Shown here piece by piece: positions 10,711-20,814 of a stretch of DNA of 60,000 bases (position 1 is its first letter; each line of letters begins with the position of its first letter). Under the pieces are notes generated by a model. That model was not told the origin of the DNA and ran no database searches. It worked only from the letters and a program-made list of their open reading frames with translations. The position numbers and the translations under genes are program-made. Source of the stretch: Cryptomeria japonica (Eukaryota; Streptophyta; Pinopsida; Cupressales; Cupressaceae); NCBI RefSeq assembly GCF_030272615.1, contig NC_081408.1, positions 63,672,614 to 63,732,613 of the forward strand, written 5' to 3'.

Positions 10711-12442
10711 TATTGGACACAATGGATCACTGAGAGGGGGGTGAATTAGTGATTCAAAAAATTTTTGCTTAATCCAAGCTATACCCATTCAATATGAAAT
10801 AAACCAAAATGCAGACCGACTACCAAAGCAATGTAAACAAGGTGTGTAGGAGAAATATCTAAAATATTAAAACAATACACACATGAAGATGCAACAAACA
10901 ACACCAAATGTACAATGAAAACCTAGTGTGGGAAAAACCTCAATGAGAATAGTTGTTGTAAATCTTCTGCTCCAATCTAGCCTCACAATGAAAAGATCTG
11001 ATTACAAATTTTAGGGCACCAACCCAAGAAGCACCAACTCAAAGGAGCACCAACCCCTACACAATTTATAGGCTACAACCTAAAGGAGCTATAGCCCCCG
11101 CATTAAGCACCTACTCAGTGAAAACAATACGAAAACTCAGATATACAAATGAGATCCTTGCTAGAAATGAAGTTTTGCAACCCTTCAAAGCTTTGCTCTA
11201 TCGATTTCTATCTTACCGGTTTGTATCAACTCAACACACACTACAACTTAGCCTTACTACTTAATCTTCTCTCCCTCTATTCTGCTGAATTCAAATTATA
11301 CTTTGTCCACTCTCTATCAGGTACTACTTTTAGTTTGTCACCTCTGCATTGTATGCTCACTCTAGCGGTTTGTTCCTTACACCGATTTATGTTGTTTCTC
11401 CTTACTGATACAATCTTTACTCACAAACACTTTAAGTTTTTATCTCTTTGGCTCTCAGACATCAATTTCACTCTCTGTCACCCTTCAGCAATGCTACGAT
11501 CTATCTTAGGTTGCCATATTAAAACTAAACCTTTCCTGCCAAAAACCAATTCAAACTAAGGGTGGCTGGGGTTTCCTTCTACTAGCCAAATCTACATCCA
11601 ATCTGATCTGATCTACCTTGGTTCATACACCTTCTTTGGAGGAATAATCCATCACACATTTTCCAATTGTCTAAAGTATGTTTGCCAAAAATAGCAAACT
11701 TGACCATGATTTCCGGACTTGAAATCTATTGACTCATTTATGACTCAACAGTTTCCTTCTCGAGGTCCTCTTCCAATCCAATTTCCTTGCTTTGATCTAG
11801 GCTCCAACAACTCGTTGATCTTTCTCTATCATTCATTCTTTCTTGAGCTGCATCAATCTGTTATCGACCCATGATTTGTGGTTGTTTCAATTAATGTCAA
11901 CTAACTACTCCAACAACCGTGTCAATGGAAAGTTCACCGACCTTTGCATGCTCACCACCTCAACTCCATGTGGCATCACATCGACATACACTTAGCTCAC
12001 CGATACAGGGTTGGTTTAAACTTGAATATTCAAACAAACTCATATTGGCAAAAGCCCTTACTGGTAAAACCTTCTCCTACTACTATCTGGTTGCATACAC
12101 TACACGGGTAGCTCAACTTCACCTCTGGTGGTTTTTGATCTCTTTGTCACTCTGCCTCTTTATCACAAACATTATCACAAACAAACAACCAACCTTCATA
12201 TCGGTTAGAATTTGACATGTCAACACACAACTTCATGTCACCTCTTACTAGTGATGTCACTAACAGTCTCAATACCTACTTGTCTTCCATGCCTTCATAC
12301 CAGTTTTGTCTTCCACCATATCGATTGCCAAGCCTTCATGTTAAAGTTCCTTATGCCGGTTCAATCTTCTTCATACTAGGCTGACATACCCTACTGGTAG
12401 CCTACAATATCAGTTGAGATCAATAACAACTCAATGCCAACA
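10711..12442 (-). repeat. 5' LTR of Copia B
   Basis: This LTR begins at the primer-binding site (terminal TG mutated to TA) and ends ATGCCAACA at 12442, the usual start of this family's LTR on the other strand. It carries GAGAGGGGGGTGAATTAG (about 10732-10749) and the GGGAAAAACCTCA block (about 10930). A solo LTR of the same family lies at 45025-47143. Several 100-codon frames inside (11149-11559, 11919-12215) lie in LTR sequence and have no coding support. Confidence 0.8.
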
Positions 12443-12445
12443 TCT

Positions 12446-13574
12446 ACAGGATGCAAATATTGAGGATAATGATCCTCTAGTATTTAATGTGGATATGGAA
12501 GAGGTATAGGTAGAGAATATAGAGGATACTGGTAAGATAGATGAACAAATAGACACTGACAAATTTGATGATCCATTAGACATCAGTAAGGGAGAAGAGA
12601 AAGAATAGAAAGTGGAGAAAGAAGAGGAAAAGAAGGAAGAAGAGAAGGAAAAGGAAGCAAAGCGAGCCAAGGATAATGCACCAATACAATCACTAGTAAA
12701 GGAAGAAAAAGGAAAGGAGCTATATGCAAATAGCTCCTCATTGTTAGCACTCAACACCTAAAATAAGGTGGATTTTAGCCCATATGAAAAGAAAAGCATT
12801 TAGCAATTGAGCAGCTCTAAGTTGATTCTTGTTGCGGCTCAAAAACTGATAAAACAAGGTATAGAGGAGAAGTAGGTCACAAAGAAAGCAATTTGAGTGC
12901 TACAACAGCTGGCTCTAAAGTACCAAGTAAGATCAATAATCAATCCTATAGGCAAGCTCAAAGGTTTGACTGAGCATATTGCAAAAGAGTTTACCACTCT
13001 TAAACAAATCTCAAACCAGTAGCTAGTGGTTAGGTATAATGCTACAAGAAAAAAAACTTGTGACAATATGATAGTAGCAAATAAGAACAAGTTGACTAAA
13101 GGTTTTAAGAAAAATGATGAGGCTCTTAAACAGTGTACTGACTTATACTGATCTTGCACAAATTTTTCCAAACTTACTGCAGACCTAGAGAATAATATCA
13201 AGGAAGTTAAGGAGAAATTAGAGAAAATTCTAAATAATTTTGATGAAACTCAATCCCTAAAAAATAGAATTGATGGTCAAATTTTGATTACAGAGAGAGA
13301 GATATTAGCATTAGAAAAGGATAAGGATAGGTTCATCTGGAGAGCCAGAGAGCTAAGAGGTCTAGTCAGTCGTCGACTAGACACATTATTACTTCATAAG
13401 AGGGAGTGTATAGATAAGATAAGTCAACCCATTCAAGACTCATTATCAGATCAAGAAGTGTATACCTACATTCTAAATGGATTTGTATCCATTTTGGGTA
13501 CCCTAAGAACTAGTTGGGATACATACTTTGTATTTTTGAAGAATTCTTATTTGGATGTATTCAAGCATATTTAG
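12446..13574 (+). pseudogene. Coiled-coil ORF next to the 3' LTR of element C
   Basis: A plus-strand frame with several stops encodes an acidic stretch (FNVDMEEV, EEKKEEEKEKEAKRAKDNA near 12610-12680), then a long Lys/Glu/Leu-rich region and, from about 13164, LTADLENNIKEVKEKLEKIL and further coiled-coil-like sequence. The last open part (13284-13574) ends in SYLDVFKHI. No gag, RT or integrase motif is present. The ORF lies about 290 bases upstream of a polypurine tract and 3' LTR, the position of the extra env-like ORF in Sirevirus-type Copia elements. That placement is the only basis for the comparison. Its 5' part is cut by Copia B at 12442. Confidence 0.55.
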
Positions 13575-13862
13575 ATATGGTAATCTCAGTTTTGATTCCA
13601 TTCTTTTGTACCAAATTTCATTCTTTTATTATTGTTTGCCCCGACCTATGGCATTCTTGTCAGAGGGGAAAAGGTTGGATGTGAAAAATGTTAATCCAAG
13701 GGGAAGTGGAGTTGGATGCAATTCATAAGGAGTTGACATAAGAAGTAACGTATAGCTCAAGGGGAGTATTTTCATGAAGATCAGTTTTTGGGAAGATTAT
13801 GGACAGGAACCCGAACAACAGAGCATTACATCATTTTTCACATGAGTGTTGCCATCAATTCC
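13575..13862 (+). other. 3' noncoding region of element C
   Basis: No gene is seen. The stretch contains purine-rich tracts (CAGAGGGGAAAAGG near 13655, CCAAGGGGAAG near 13697, CAAGGGGAG near 13760) resembling weak copies of the polypurine tract that follows. Confidence 0.5.
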
Positions 13863-13874
13863 AAAGGGGGAGAT
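13863..13874 (+). other. Polypurine tract of element C
   Basis: The sequence AAAGGGGGAGAT lies immediately before the LTR start TGTTGGC. It is the expected priming site for plus-strand DNA synthesis. Confidence 0.8.
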
Positions 13875-14196
13875 TGTTGGCAATTGACACTCATTTCAGT
13901 TCATGGTGTTGTCATTTATGGCAACACATATCATTATGGATCTCGTAATCAAGGTGTAGTATTTGACATTCAGGTAACCATCATATGGAAAGGAAACCAA
14001 TAGGCGAAGTAAATAGGCAAACTTGGAACTGATATTTGGAGGCCAACATAGGAGATTGATCTTGCAAAGGTTAAAGTGGAAACAATCATAAATATTTAAT
14101 TTTGTATTTTGTTTTGGGCTGACATAAGGTATTCATGTATGTAAGGGTATATAAGTTAGTCTATTAGGTCATTTTGGGATATAGGCAATATGCAAT
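13875..14196 (+). repeat. 3' LTR of element C, first part
   Basis: The LTR starts TGTTGGCAATTG directly after the polypurine tract. It is interrupted at 14197 by Gypsy D. The last five bases, GCAAT (14192-14196), pair with GTAAT (22076-22080) as a one-mismatch target duplication, so the LTR resumes after 22080. Confidence 0.75.
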
Positions 14197-15465
14197 TGTA
14201 GCATCCTAAAATTGCGACACTTGCAATTTCGACTGCATTTCGGTCTTCACGATGGCGACGCAACACGGAACCTGAATGGAGACCCTGAAACTTGTCCACG
14301 ACATCAAAAACTGCATTTTCAAGCACCCTGGCCTGATCCTCCTTGCACCCTGCTGTCCCGGGAGGTGGGACCAGAGCGCCCAGCGCCCTGGTCCTCTAGG
14401 ACCAGGGCGCCTAGCACCCTGGTCCTCCAGGACCATGGCGCCCAGTGCCCTGGTCCCTGGGTCCTATTTTGGGCCCGGTCTCTTTTGGGTATCGGGTCTT
14501 TTTGTTTGCAAATTGGAAAATAACATTTCCTGGTCGGCCCAAGGTCAGAAAAATCAGTCTATCAGCCCTAATTAACAAGTATGTAAACTACATTTCCTCT
14601 CCCATTTTGGTAATAAGAGGGTATGATGGAAAAAGTGTGGAAACGATACTCAAGCATTCAAGCATTCAAGCATTCAAGCATTCCTTCAAGCAATTGAGCA
14701 TTCTAAGTTTCCATTCAAGGCTAAGTGTTGCATTCAAGACAAGGATTCAACCATTGAAGAGGAGATCACATATCACATACAACATACAACATACAACAAC
14801 ATCTATACCTTTGCATATAAGGATACAAACATCCTTACAACAAGGTACTAGTACTTGTTTTACATTACAAACATTTACATTTACAGCATTTCTCATTTCT
14901 TGGTTAATTCCAAAACTGGGGTTTGACCTAAGGGAAAACCCCTAATCCCTAACCCCCCAATTGTCCTCACTTTTTTGTGTGTAGGTTGTAGGTACACAGT
15001 TGTAATTGAAGATCTGGAATCCTTGTGCAGAGATGAACAGATCCCCCTTCGTTTCGCGGATTTTTCGAAGGACCGTGTGCACGTCGGGCGCCATCATCCC
15101 GTCAAATTTCACTCAAATTTGCAGGATAGCGCCGTATTGACATTTTACTACTAATTCCAGGTCCGCAACTTCATCCTATATTCCTATCTCTGTTTATAAG
15201 CAAATCGTTGTCACTTTACATGCATTCCTAGCTTAATCCTTCTATCCACATTTCTTTACAAAAGAGGGTAGTCTTGCTGTCTTAACCCTTGAAACTCATT
15301 TAGAATCCAATCTTGCATTGTGTGTGATTGGATCTTGTGGGTTTCAACCCCTCTTTTGAATGTAAAGTCTCCCCTAAGTGAAAACCGCCGATCCTAGTGA
15401 CCTCCCTTCTCTCTCCTTGGAGTTGGAGAGGGGAGAGCAACTAGGGTTCGATTTTCCGCTTTACA
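14197..15465 (+). repeat. 5' LTR of Gypsy D
   Basis: The LTR runs from TGTAGCATCC to CGCTTTACA and is nearly identical to 20815-22075. Inside are a GC-rich block of 31-base repeats (14370-14465), four copies of the 8-base unit AAGCATTC (about 14652-14683; three in the other LTR) and a copy of the GGACCGTGTGCAC leader motif (about 15058-15125). In roughly the first 420 bases the differences from the other LTR are almost all transitions. Frames of about 100 codons here are not genes. Confidence 0.9.
14580..14588 (+). promoter_or_regulatory. Degraded TATA box in the 5' LTR of Gypsy D
   Basis: The sequence here is TATGTAAAC; the same position in the 3' LTR (21198-21206) is TATATAAAC. If this is the LTR TATA box, the 5' promoter is weakened while the 3' copy is intact. 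Confidence 0.4.
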
Positions 15466-15468
15466 TTT

Positions 15469-15488
15469 TGGTGAACCCGACGTGAACA
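15469..15488 (+). other. Candidate primer-binding site of Gypsy D
   Basis: Three bases after the LTR end the sequence reads TGGTGAACCCGACGTGAACA, which begins with the TGG expected of a tRNA-primed site. I could not assign the tRNA. Confidence 0.6.
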
Positions 15489-16646
15489 TCCTTTCTGATT
15501 ATTCATGGTTAGATCTAAAAATTACATTTCCATGTTTGATCTTTTGCAAATTTTAGAGGTTAATTGCATGAAAACCCTAAATTTTTCTTTTTAGTAATTG
15601 AGCTTGTGAAATGTCTAAATGTTAATGCTTGTTTCAGATCCACCCTTCTATTGCAAATTATCAATTCATATTTGTGCTTTAATTCTGAAAATTAAGTGGT
15701 TAAGTGTCAAAACCCTAATTTTTAAAACCCTCTTGATTCAACCTTTGACCGACAATTTCACTGATCAAAATATCTCTAAATCAGCTGTAATTTTGGATTC
15801 TGCAACAAAATCATAATATCTTTCATCCCTGAAAATTTGGAAAAAAGTTGCGAGGACCATGTGCACCCTGAGCGCCATTGTCCCCAACATTTTTTCCAAA
15901 ATTTCGGGAGCTGGATCTTATTGTATTTTTCTGCTAAAATCCAGAATTTTGGCTGATTTTATCAATTCTAACACTTTCAAAATTATAGTCAAAGTTGGTC
16001 TAGGGATTGCTTGGATTAAGGCTTCTAATCATTCAAAATTTGTTGAAATTGAAATTTTGTGTCAAAATTGCATTCTTATTATCCTAAATCTGAAAAGTGT
16101 GTGGGCATTCATTCAAAATTTCAGTGCTTTATTCAAATTCTTGCAATTTGTGACTTTTGAAATTAAGTGTTTAATTACACCAACTTTGATTTCCGCTTTC
16201 AAAATCAAATTTTGCGTGAAATTGAGTCAACTTTTAAAATTGAAAACTTTCATTGCTCTTAGTATTCCCTCTAAAATCATAAAAATCAAAATTTCAGTTT
16301 CCCTCTCTTTTTCAAAATTCAAATTTTGCATTTTTCAACAATCTTGGTAGGGTTCAATTTTGAGATTGCAACTTTAATTTGACCTATCTATAGATCGTAA
16401 AATCACTCAATTTTTTCAGATTAGCTTTAAAATCATCATAACTTTTATCCCTGAAAATTTCGAAAAAAGTTGCGAGGACCGTGTGCACTCCGAGTGCCAC
16501 GGTCCCAGACATTTTTTTCAAAATTTCGGGAGAATGTTGTGATTGCATTTAACAGCTCAAATCTAGAAGATTGGCTGATTTTACTGAAATTTGCTACCTC
16601 TAAATTCGAAAATAAATTCAAAATCTTCTCTCTCTCTCTCTAGTGC
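15489..16646 (+). other. Leader of Gypsy D with duplicated motif
   Basis: This AT-rich untranslated leader contains two copies of a roughly 100-base motif (15810-15915 and 16429-16532) centred on AAAAAAGTTGCGAGGACC and ending TTTCGGGAG. A shorter related copy lies in each LTR. A CT-repeat (about 16625-16641) immediately precedes the gag start. Open frames at 15619-15816 and 15859-16350 lack any domain and overlap the repeats. Confidence 0.6.
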
Positions 16647-19600
16647 ATGAGTTTTACAACAATAAGCCCTACTTACACTATTCCCGTTAGACGAAGCCAT
16701 AGAATTAAGTCTATCCAAGGTTTAATTACCGAGGAGATGGAACCTAATTTGAATGGCCTTTTTAACGAGGACACGGGAAATTCCTCTAATCCTCCTAATG
16801 ATGAAGAAGCTCTCCTTGAGGTTTCTGTAGAACAACTTTCAAAATTGGATAACCAATTTGACGATTTTCAGAAATGGATGTCTCAAGAGTATCCCGATAG
16901 TCAAGCTCTTTCATTAATTGAGGGTCTAAAACATATGGTTCAAAGTGATAAGAATGGAATTGATATTTTGCGTGGTATTGCACACATTGTGGATTCAAAT
17001 GTGATGCCTATGAAGAGTTGTGCTGAAACTTTAGGTTATACACAACCTCCCCCTCAAGTCAATCATTCTATTCCTTTGACGACTTCTATTGCTAGCATAC
17101 CTACCTTTACATCAAACATAATGACTACTTCAATACAAGATATTCCTCCTATGATCACTAGCCATGGGGGCAATCCTTCCTCTTCAATCAACCCTCTTCC
17201 TTCATTCAATCCAACTTCTTCATTCATTCCTTCAATAAGTGTTTCTATTATGAACATGACGCAAGGGGGCAATTCATTTAACCATTCCATTCCTCCTTGT
17301 AGTGTTCCTCCTTTCCAATCATCTCCTATGACTAACTATCATAGTGTCCCGCCACCTTACTCTCAATCAATGCCTTCTTTCAATAACATAACACCTCCAT
17401 CACAATCTAACACATCTAATATGAACTCCTCGACTAAAGCGACCATTAATAATCTTGCACAAACTGTCTCTTCTTTACAGCAACAAATTGCCTCTATGAA
17501 TCAATCTAAGTTTAGTGTGCCCACATTTGATGTTGCGAGCCCACTTTCTCTTGACATTGTTCGAGCTATCCCTCCTAAACATGTTGAAATCCTGCATTTG
17601 GAGCTTTATAATGGTAAAGGTGATCCTCTAACACATGTTAAGACTTTTCAAACAATATTTACCGATTTTGCTTATGACCAAAGGTTGCTTGCAAAACTGT
17701 TTACTAGAATATTAAGAGATAAAGCCTTACAATGGTATTGCTCATTGCCTTCTTATTCTATTACTTCTTTCGAACAACTTGCAAATGCTTTTATTCAACA
17801 ATTTCAAAACAATATAAGTCCTAAAGTTACTTTGATTGATTTAATGCATTGTAAACAAGGTGTTAAAGAAAAAGTGACTGATTTCATTGGTAGATATAAG
17901 CATTTGTATGCTCAGATTTCTTTTCCTGTACCTGACAATGATATTCAAAGAATCTTTATTTCTAATTTACAAAAAGATATTCAAGACAAGCTTCTGTTTT
18001 CTGAGTTTACTTCTTTCCAACAGTTGTGTGCGACTCTTCACAATTATCAACTGACTGTGAGTCAAATGGAACAAGCAAATCCTATGGCTCCGAGTGATAA
18101 GGGTGATAGCAGTCAACAACCACTTGGGAAGTTTAAACCGAATAGAGATTCCATCAAATTCAATGAAAACATCATCAACAACAATGTGAATGCAGCATCA
18201 GGTGTGCCTCCTATTTCTAAGTTTTTCAAGAAAGAAAGAAAGTTTACTCCTGTGAATGAATCATTGCATAGTATTATGAATAAGTTATTGGAACAAAATG
18301 TGCTTACTCTCCCTCCTATAAGGCAAATAGATCCTGCAAAGGTTAATTCACCCTACTTTGATAACAAATCTTTTTGTCAATTTCATCGTCAGCCTGGGCA
18401 TGATACTGAAAAATGTTTTGCTTTAAAGGGTAAAATTCAAGATTTGATTGATAATAATACTATCTCTGTTTCTGGTGTGAATGATAAAGGAAACACATCT
18501 GTAGCTCCTCCTAACAAAAATCTTCAAATTTTTACCGATCCATTGCCTTCTCATACCTTTAATGCAATTGATACCAATGAGTCCTCTGTCTCACCTGAGG
18601 ATCTTGTGTCTATGACTCCAAATGTGATTAACTTTCTAGAGCATCAGACAATCCCTAAAGAACCTTCCATCACATTTGATTCTAGTGAAACGATCAGAGC
18701 ACCTGATGGTCCTTTATACATAGTTGCAAAAGTCAAGAATACACCTTGCCGTGGAGTGCTTATTGATCCTTCTTGCATGGTTAATGTTATTACTAAAGAA
18801 TTTCTTTTTACTTTGCAATTGAATCAAGTGATCTATGACAAAACAAATGTGGTTGTGAAATTATTTGATGCATTTTCTTCTCCTACAATTGGTTCTATTA
18901 CATTACCTATTGAGGTCCATAACAAATCCCTTGATGTGAACTTTGCTATCATTCCTTCATCCGAACAATTTCGTGTGAAGCTAGGCTATCCTTGGCTATC
19001 TTCCATGAAAGCTATTGCTTCTCCTATTCATAAATGTTTGAAATTTCCCAATAATGGTGAAGTTGTTACTGTTAATCATAGTCTCTTTAAACCTGCTGAA
19101 AGAACTTCTAGCATTCCTATTGATTACTTTTGGCCTAAACAATTCCAATCTCTTCCACCGCGAAGTGATCATCTTTTCAAATCTTATCAAAAGTGGAAAA
19201 CAGATATGATCCTATCTCTAAGTGAACCTAGAACACCCAAACTTGATATTCCTATCGTTCTTGAGAAGGAAGTTCTTCCTTTGAAAGATAAAACTAATGT
19301 CTTTCCTCAAGAAGATTCCCAACCCATCCCTATGGATGTGACTATGTCTATGCCTAATAAACTTTCTAAAAGTAGACCTATACCTCCTCGTCATGATGGA
19401 CTTGGTCTCCTTCCTAAACCAAATATTCTTCCTTTATATGGAGCAGTTCCTCCTCCTTCCTTTTATAGAGAGAAGAGACCTTCCTCTTCTCCTTTTATCC
19501 AACCTAAGAGACCACAACCTAAACACCCAAGTGATAAGGATGAGAACATTCCTCCTCCTCAATCTTCTCCACTTCCTATTAAGACTAGACAAAATCGTTT

Positions 19601-20033
19601 TGCACGTGAATGCCGATGAAAGCGTCATCTTAGAGCTCAGGTAGCTGCTTCTCAAACTTTGCAATCTCCAAAAACACCTTCAACTAGCATTATTCCATTT
19701 TCTCCAAAATCTCCTAAACATAAGATGCATGATGGTCTTGATCCTGTGCGGGTTAAAGATCCTATTTTTATAAATCTTGATGATGATATAGATGACAATG
19801 TTATTCATGATGAAAATACTATTTCTCTTGCTTCTGATAGTGAATATGAATTTGTTGATATTGATAACCATTTATCTAACGAATTTTCTAAAGCACTTAT
19901 CCTAGATCCTAGACAAGAACAACGTGGCTTGGAACATGAACATAGCCCTTGTTTGGATCTTGTGATAGCTCCATCTGCTGTGTTGAATGTTCTTCCTCTA
20001 GCATGTTCCCTGCCTTCCCGAAATATTGATTAG
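16647..20033 (+). CDS. Gypsy D gag-protease-like ORF with one in-frame TGA
   Basis: The frame from ATG 16647 is open for 990 codons to TGA at 19617-19619 and then stays open in the same frame to 20033, about 1,129 codons. In order: a Ser/Pro/Asn-rich N-terminus (to about residue 290); a retrotransposon gag domain (about 310-420, with DKALQWYCSLPSYSITSFEQL); a CCHC-like motif CQFHRQPGHDTEKC (about 577-591); a retropepsin-like domain (about 700-810) with LIDPSCMVNVI where the catalytic D-S/T-G is expected, and LGYPWL; then a Pro-rich and acidic tail. DPS in place of the catalytic triad suggests an inactive protease. The TGA fits a CGA-to-TGA change. Glutamine is written mostly as CAA. Confidence 0.85.
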
Positions 20034-20800
20034 CAAGATCGGGGGGTAGATGACATGCTAGACTAGTTTCATTAGCATAGCAGACTCTCTCCTCCTCTCT
20101 TTCTTTTGTTACTTCTTCTATGTGTTATTCTCATTCTTCTATTTGTTGTCCTTAGTGTTGTCTACTTGAGGACGATGCAAAACACTGAGATCTCTGTGGT
20201 CTCTCTCATGTTGACTCAACAGACACATGTGTTCCCTTCTTCTAGGTGACCTTCCTTGATTGGGGAATGAAGAACAATTATGTATACATACATATGATAT
20301 ACATGACTTATCATACAGCATACTGACCCCGAGGAAAGCGAAGTCACCTCGTGCTTTGTGTTTTGTGTCTATTATCCTTGGGTTTATCTCACACTTGGGG
20401 GCTAAATCTTTGCAATAACGTGCTCCCTTCTCTTCTCATTTCTTACGTGTATCACTACCTTAAAGCAATCACCCCCGTTGAGGCGTGTGCGAACGCTTTA
20501 ACCTAGGGGGGCATATAGCCCGTCTATCTCTTCAAGATACTTGAAAATTCTTGGCGAACTTAGCTTTGCCTTGAAAACTTTTGCTATCTTTCTCTTGCAT
20601 GACTCATAGTGAGGGAACCTTACTACTGACAGTCATGGTTCTCCCTCATGATCTTCCCTTTTACTTTGTCAATCGAAGTCGTAAGATCCTTAGTCCACTG
20701 GGGGCTTGGTGTATCTTGCCTCCTTGACATGGTGAAAGTCTTTCAATGTTGTTTCCTTGTACTTTACTGGAAGTATGAGTGTACGCCTATACTCCCGCTA
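20034..20800 (+). other. 3' noncoding region of Gypsy D (no pol)
   Basis: RT, RNase H and integrase would be expected here, but no frame shows them. Two polypurine-like copies, CTTGGGGGCTAAAT (20393-20406) and CACTGGGGGCTTGG (20695-20708), resemble the tract next to the LTR. Confidence 0.7.
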
Positions 20801-20814
20801 AAGTGGGGGCTAAA
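20801..20814 (+). other. Polypurine tract of Gypsy D
   Basis: AAGTGGGGGCTAAA lies immediately before the 3' LTR start TGTAGCATCC. Confidence 0.75.

Larger units (their letters stand above)
7371..12442 (-). mobile_element. Copia B: gag to integrase plus 5' LTR, interrupted by Copia A
   Basis: This minus-strand element has a 1.73 kb LTR (10711-12442), a Met-tRNA primer-binding site, gag, protease and most of integrase. Its coding stops at 7371 where Copia A is inserted. The part that should continue left of A has been lost. Its gag belongs to the same family as the fragments at 38300 and 48948. Confidence 0.8.

Noticed and set aside
11149-12215. Hydrophobic frames of 136 and 98 codons
   Set aside because: They lie inside the LTR of Copia B and show no conservation with the related solo LTR as coding sequence.
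14212-14523. Overlapping 100-codon frames in the GC-rich part of the Gypsy D LTR, repeated at 20839-21193
   Set aside because: They lie in LTR sequence, occur in all phases because of GC-rich tandem repeats, and have no domain.
15859-16350. 163-codon frame in the Gypsy D leader
   Set aside because: It overlaps a repeated noncoding motif, is rich in Ile/Phe/Lys from AT-rich sequence, and has no domain.
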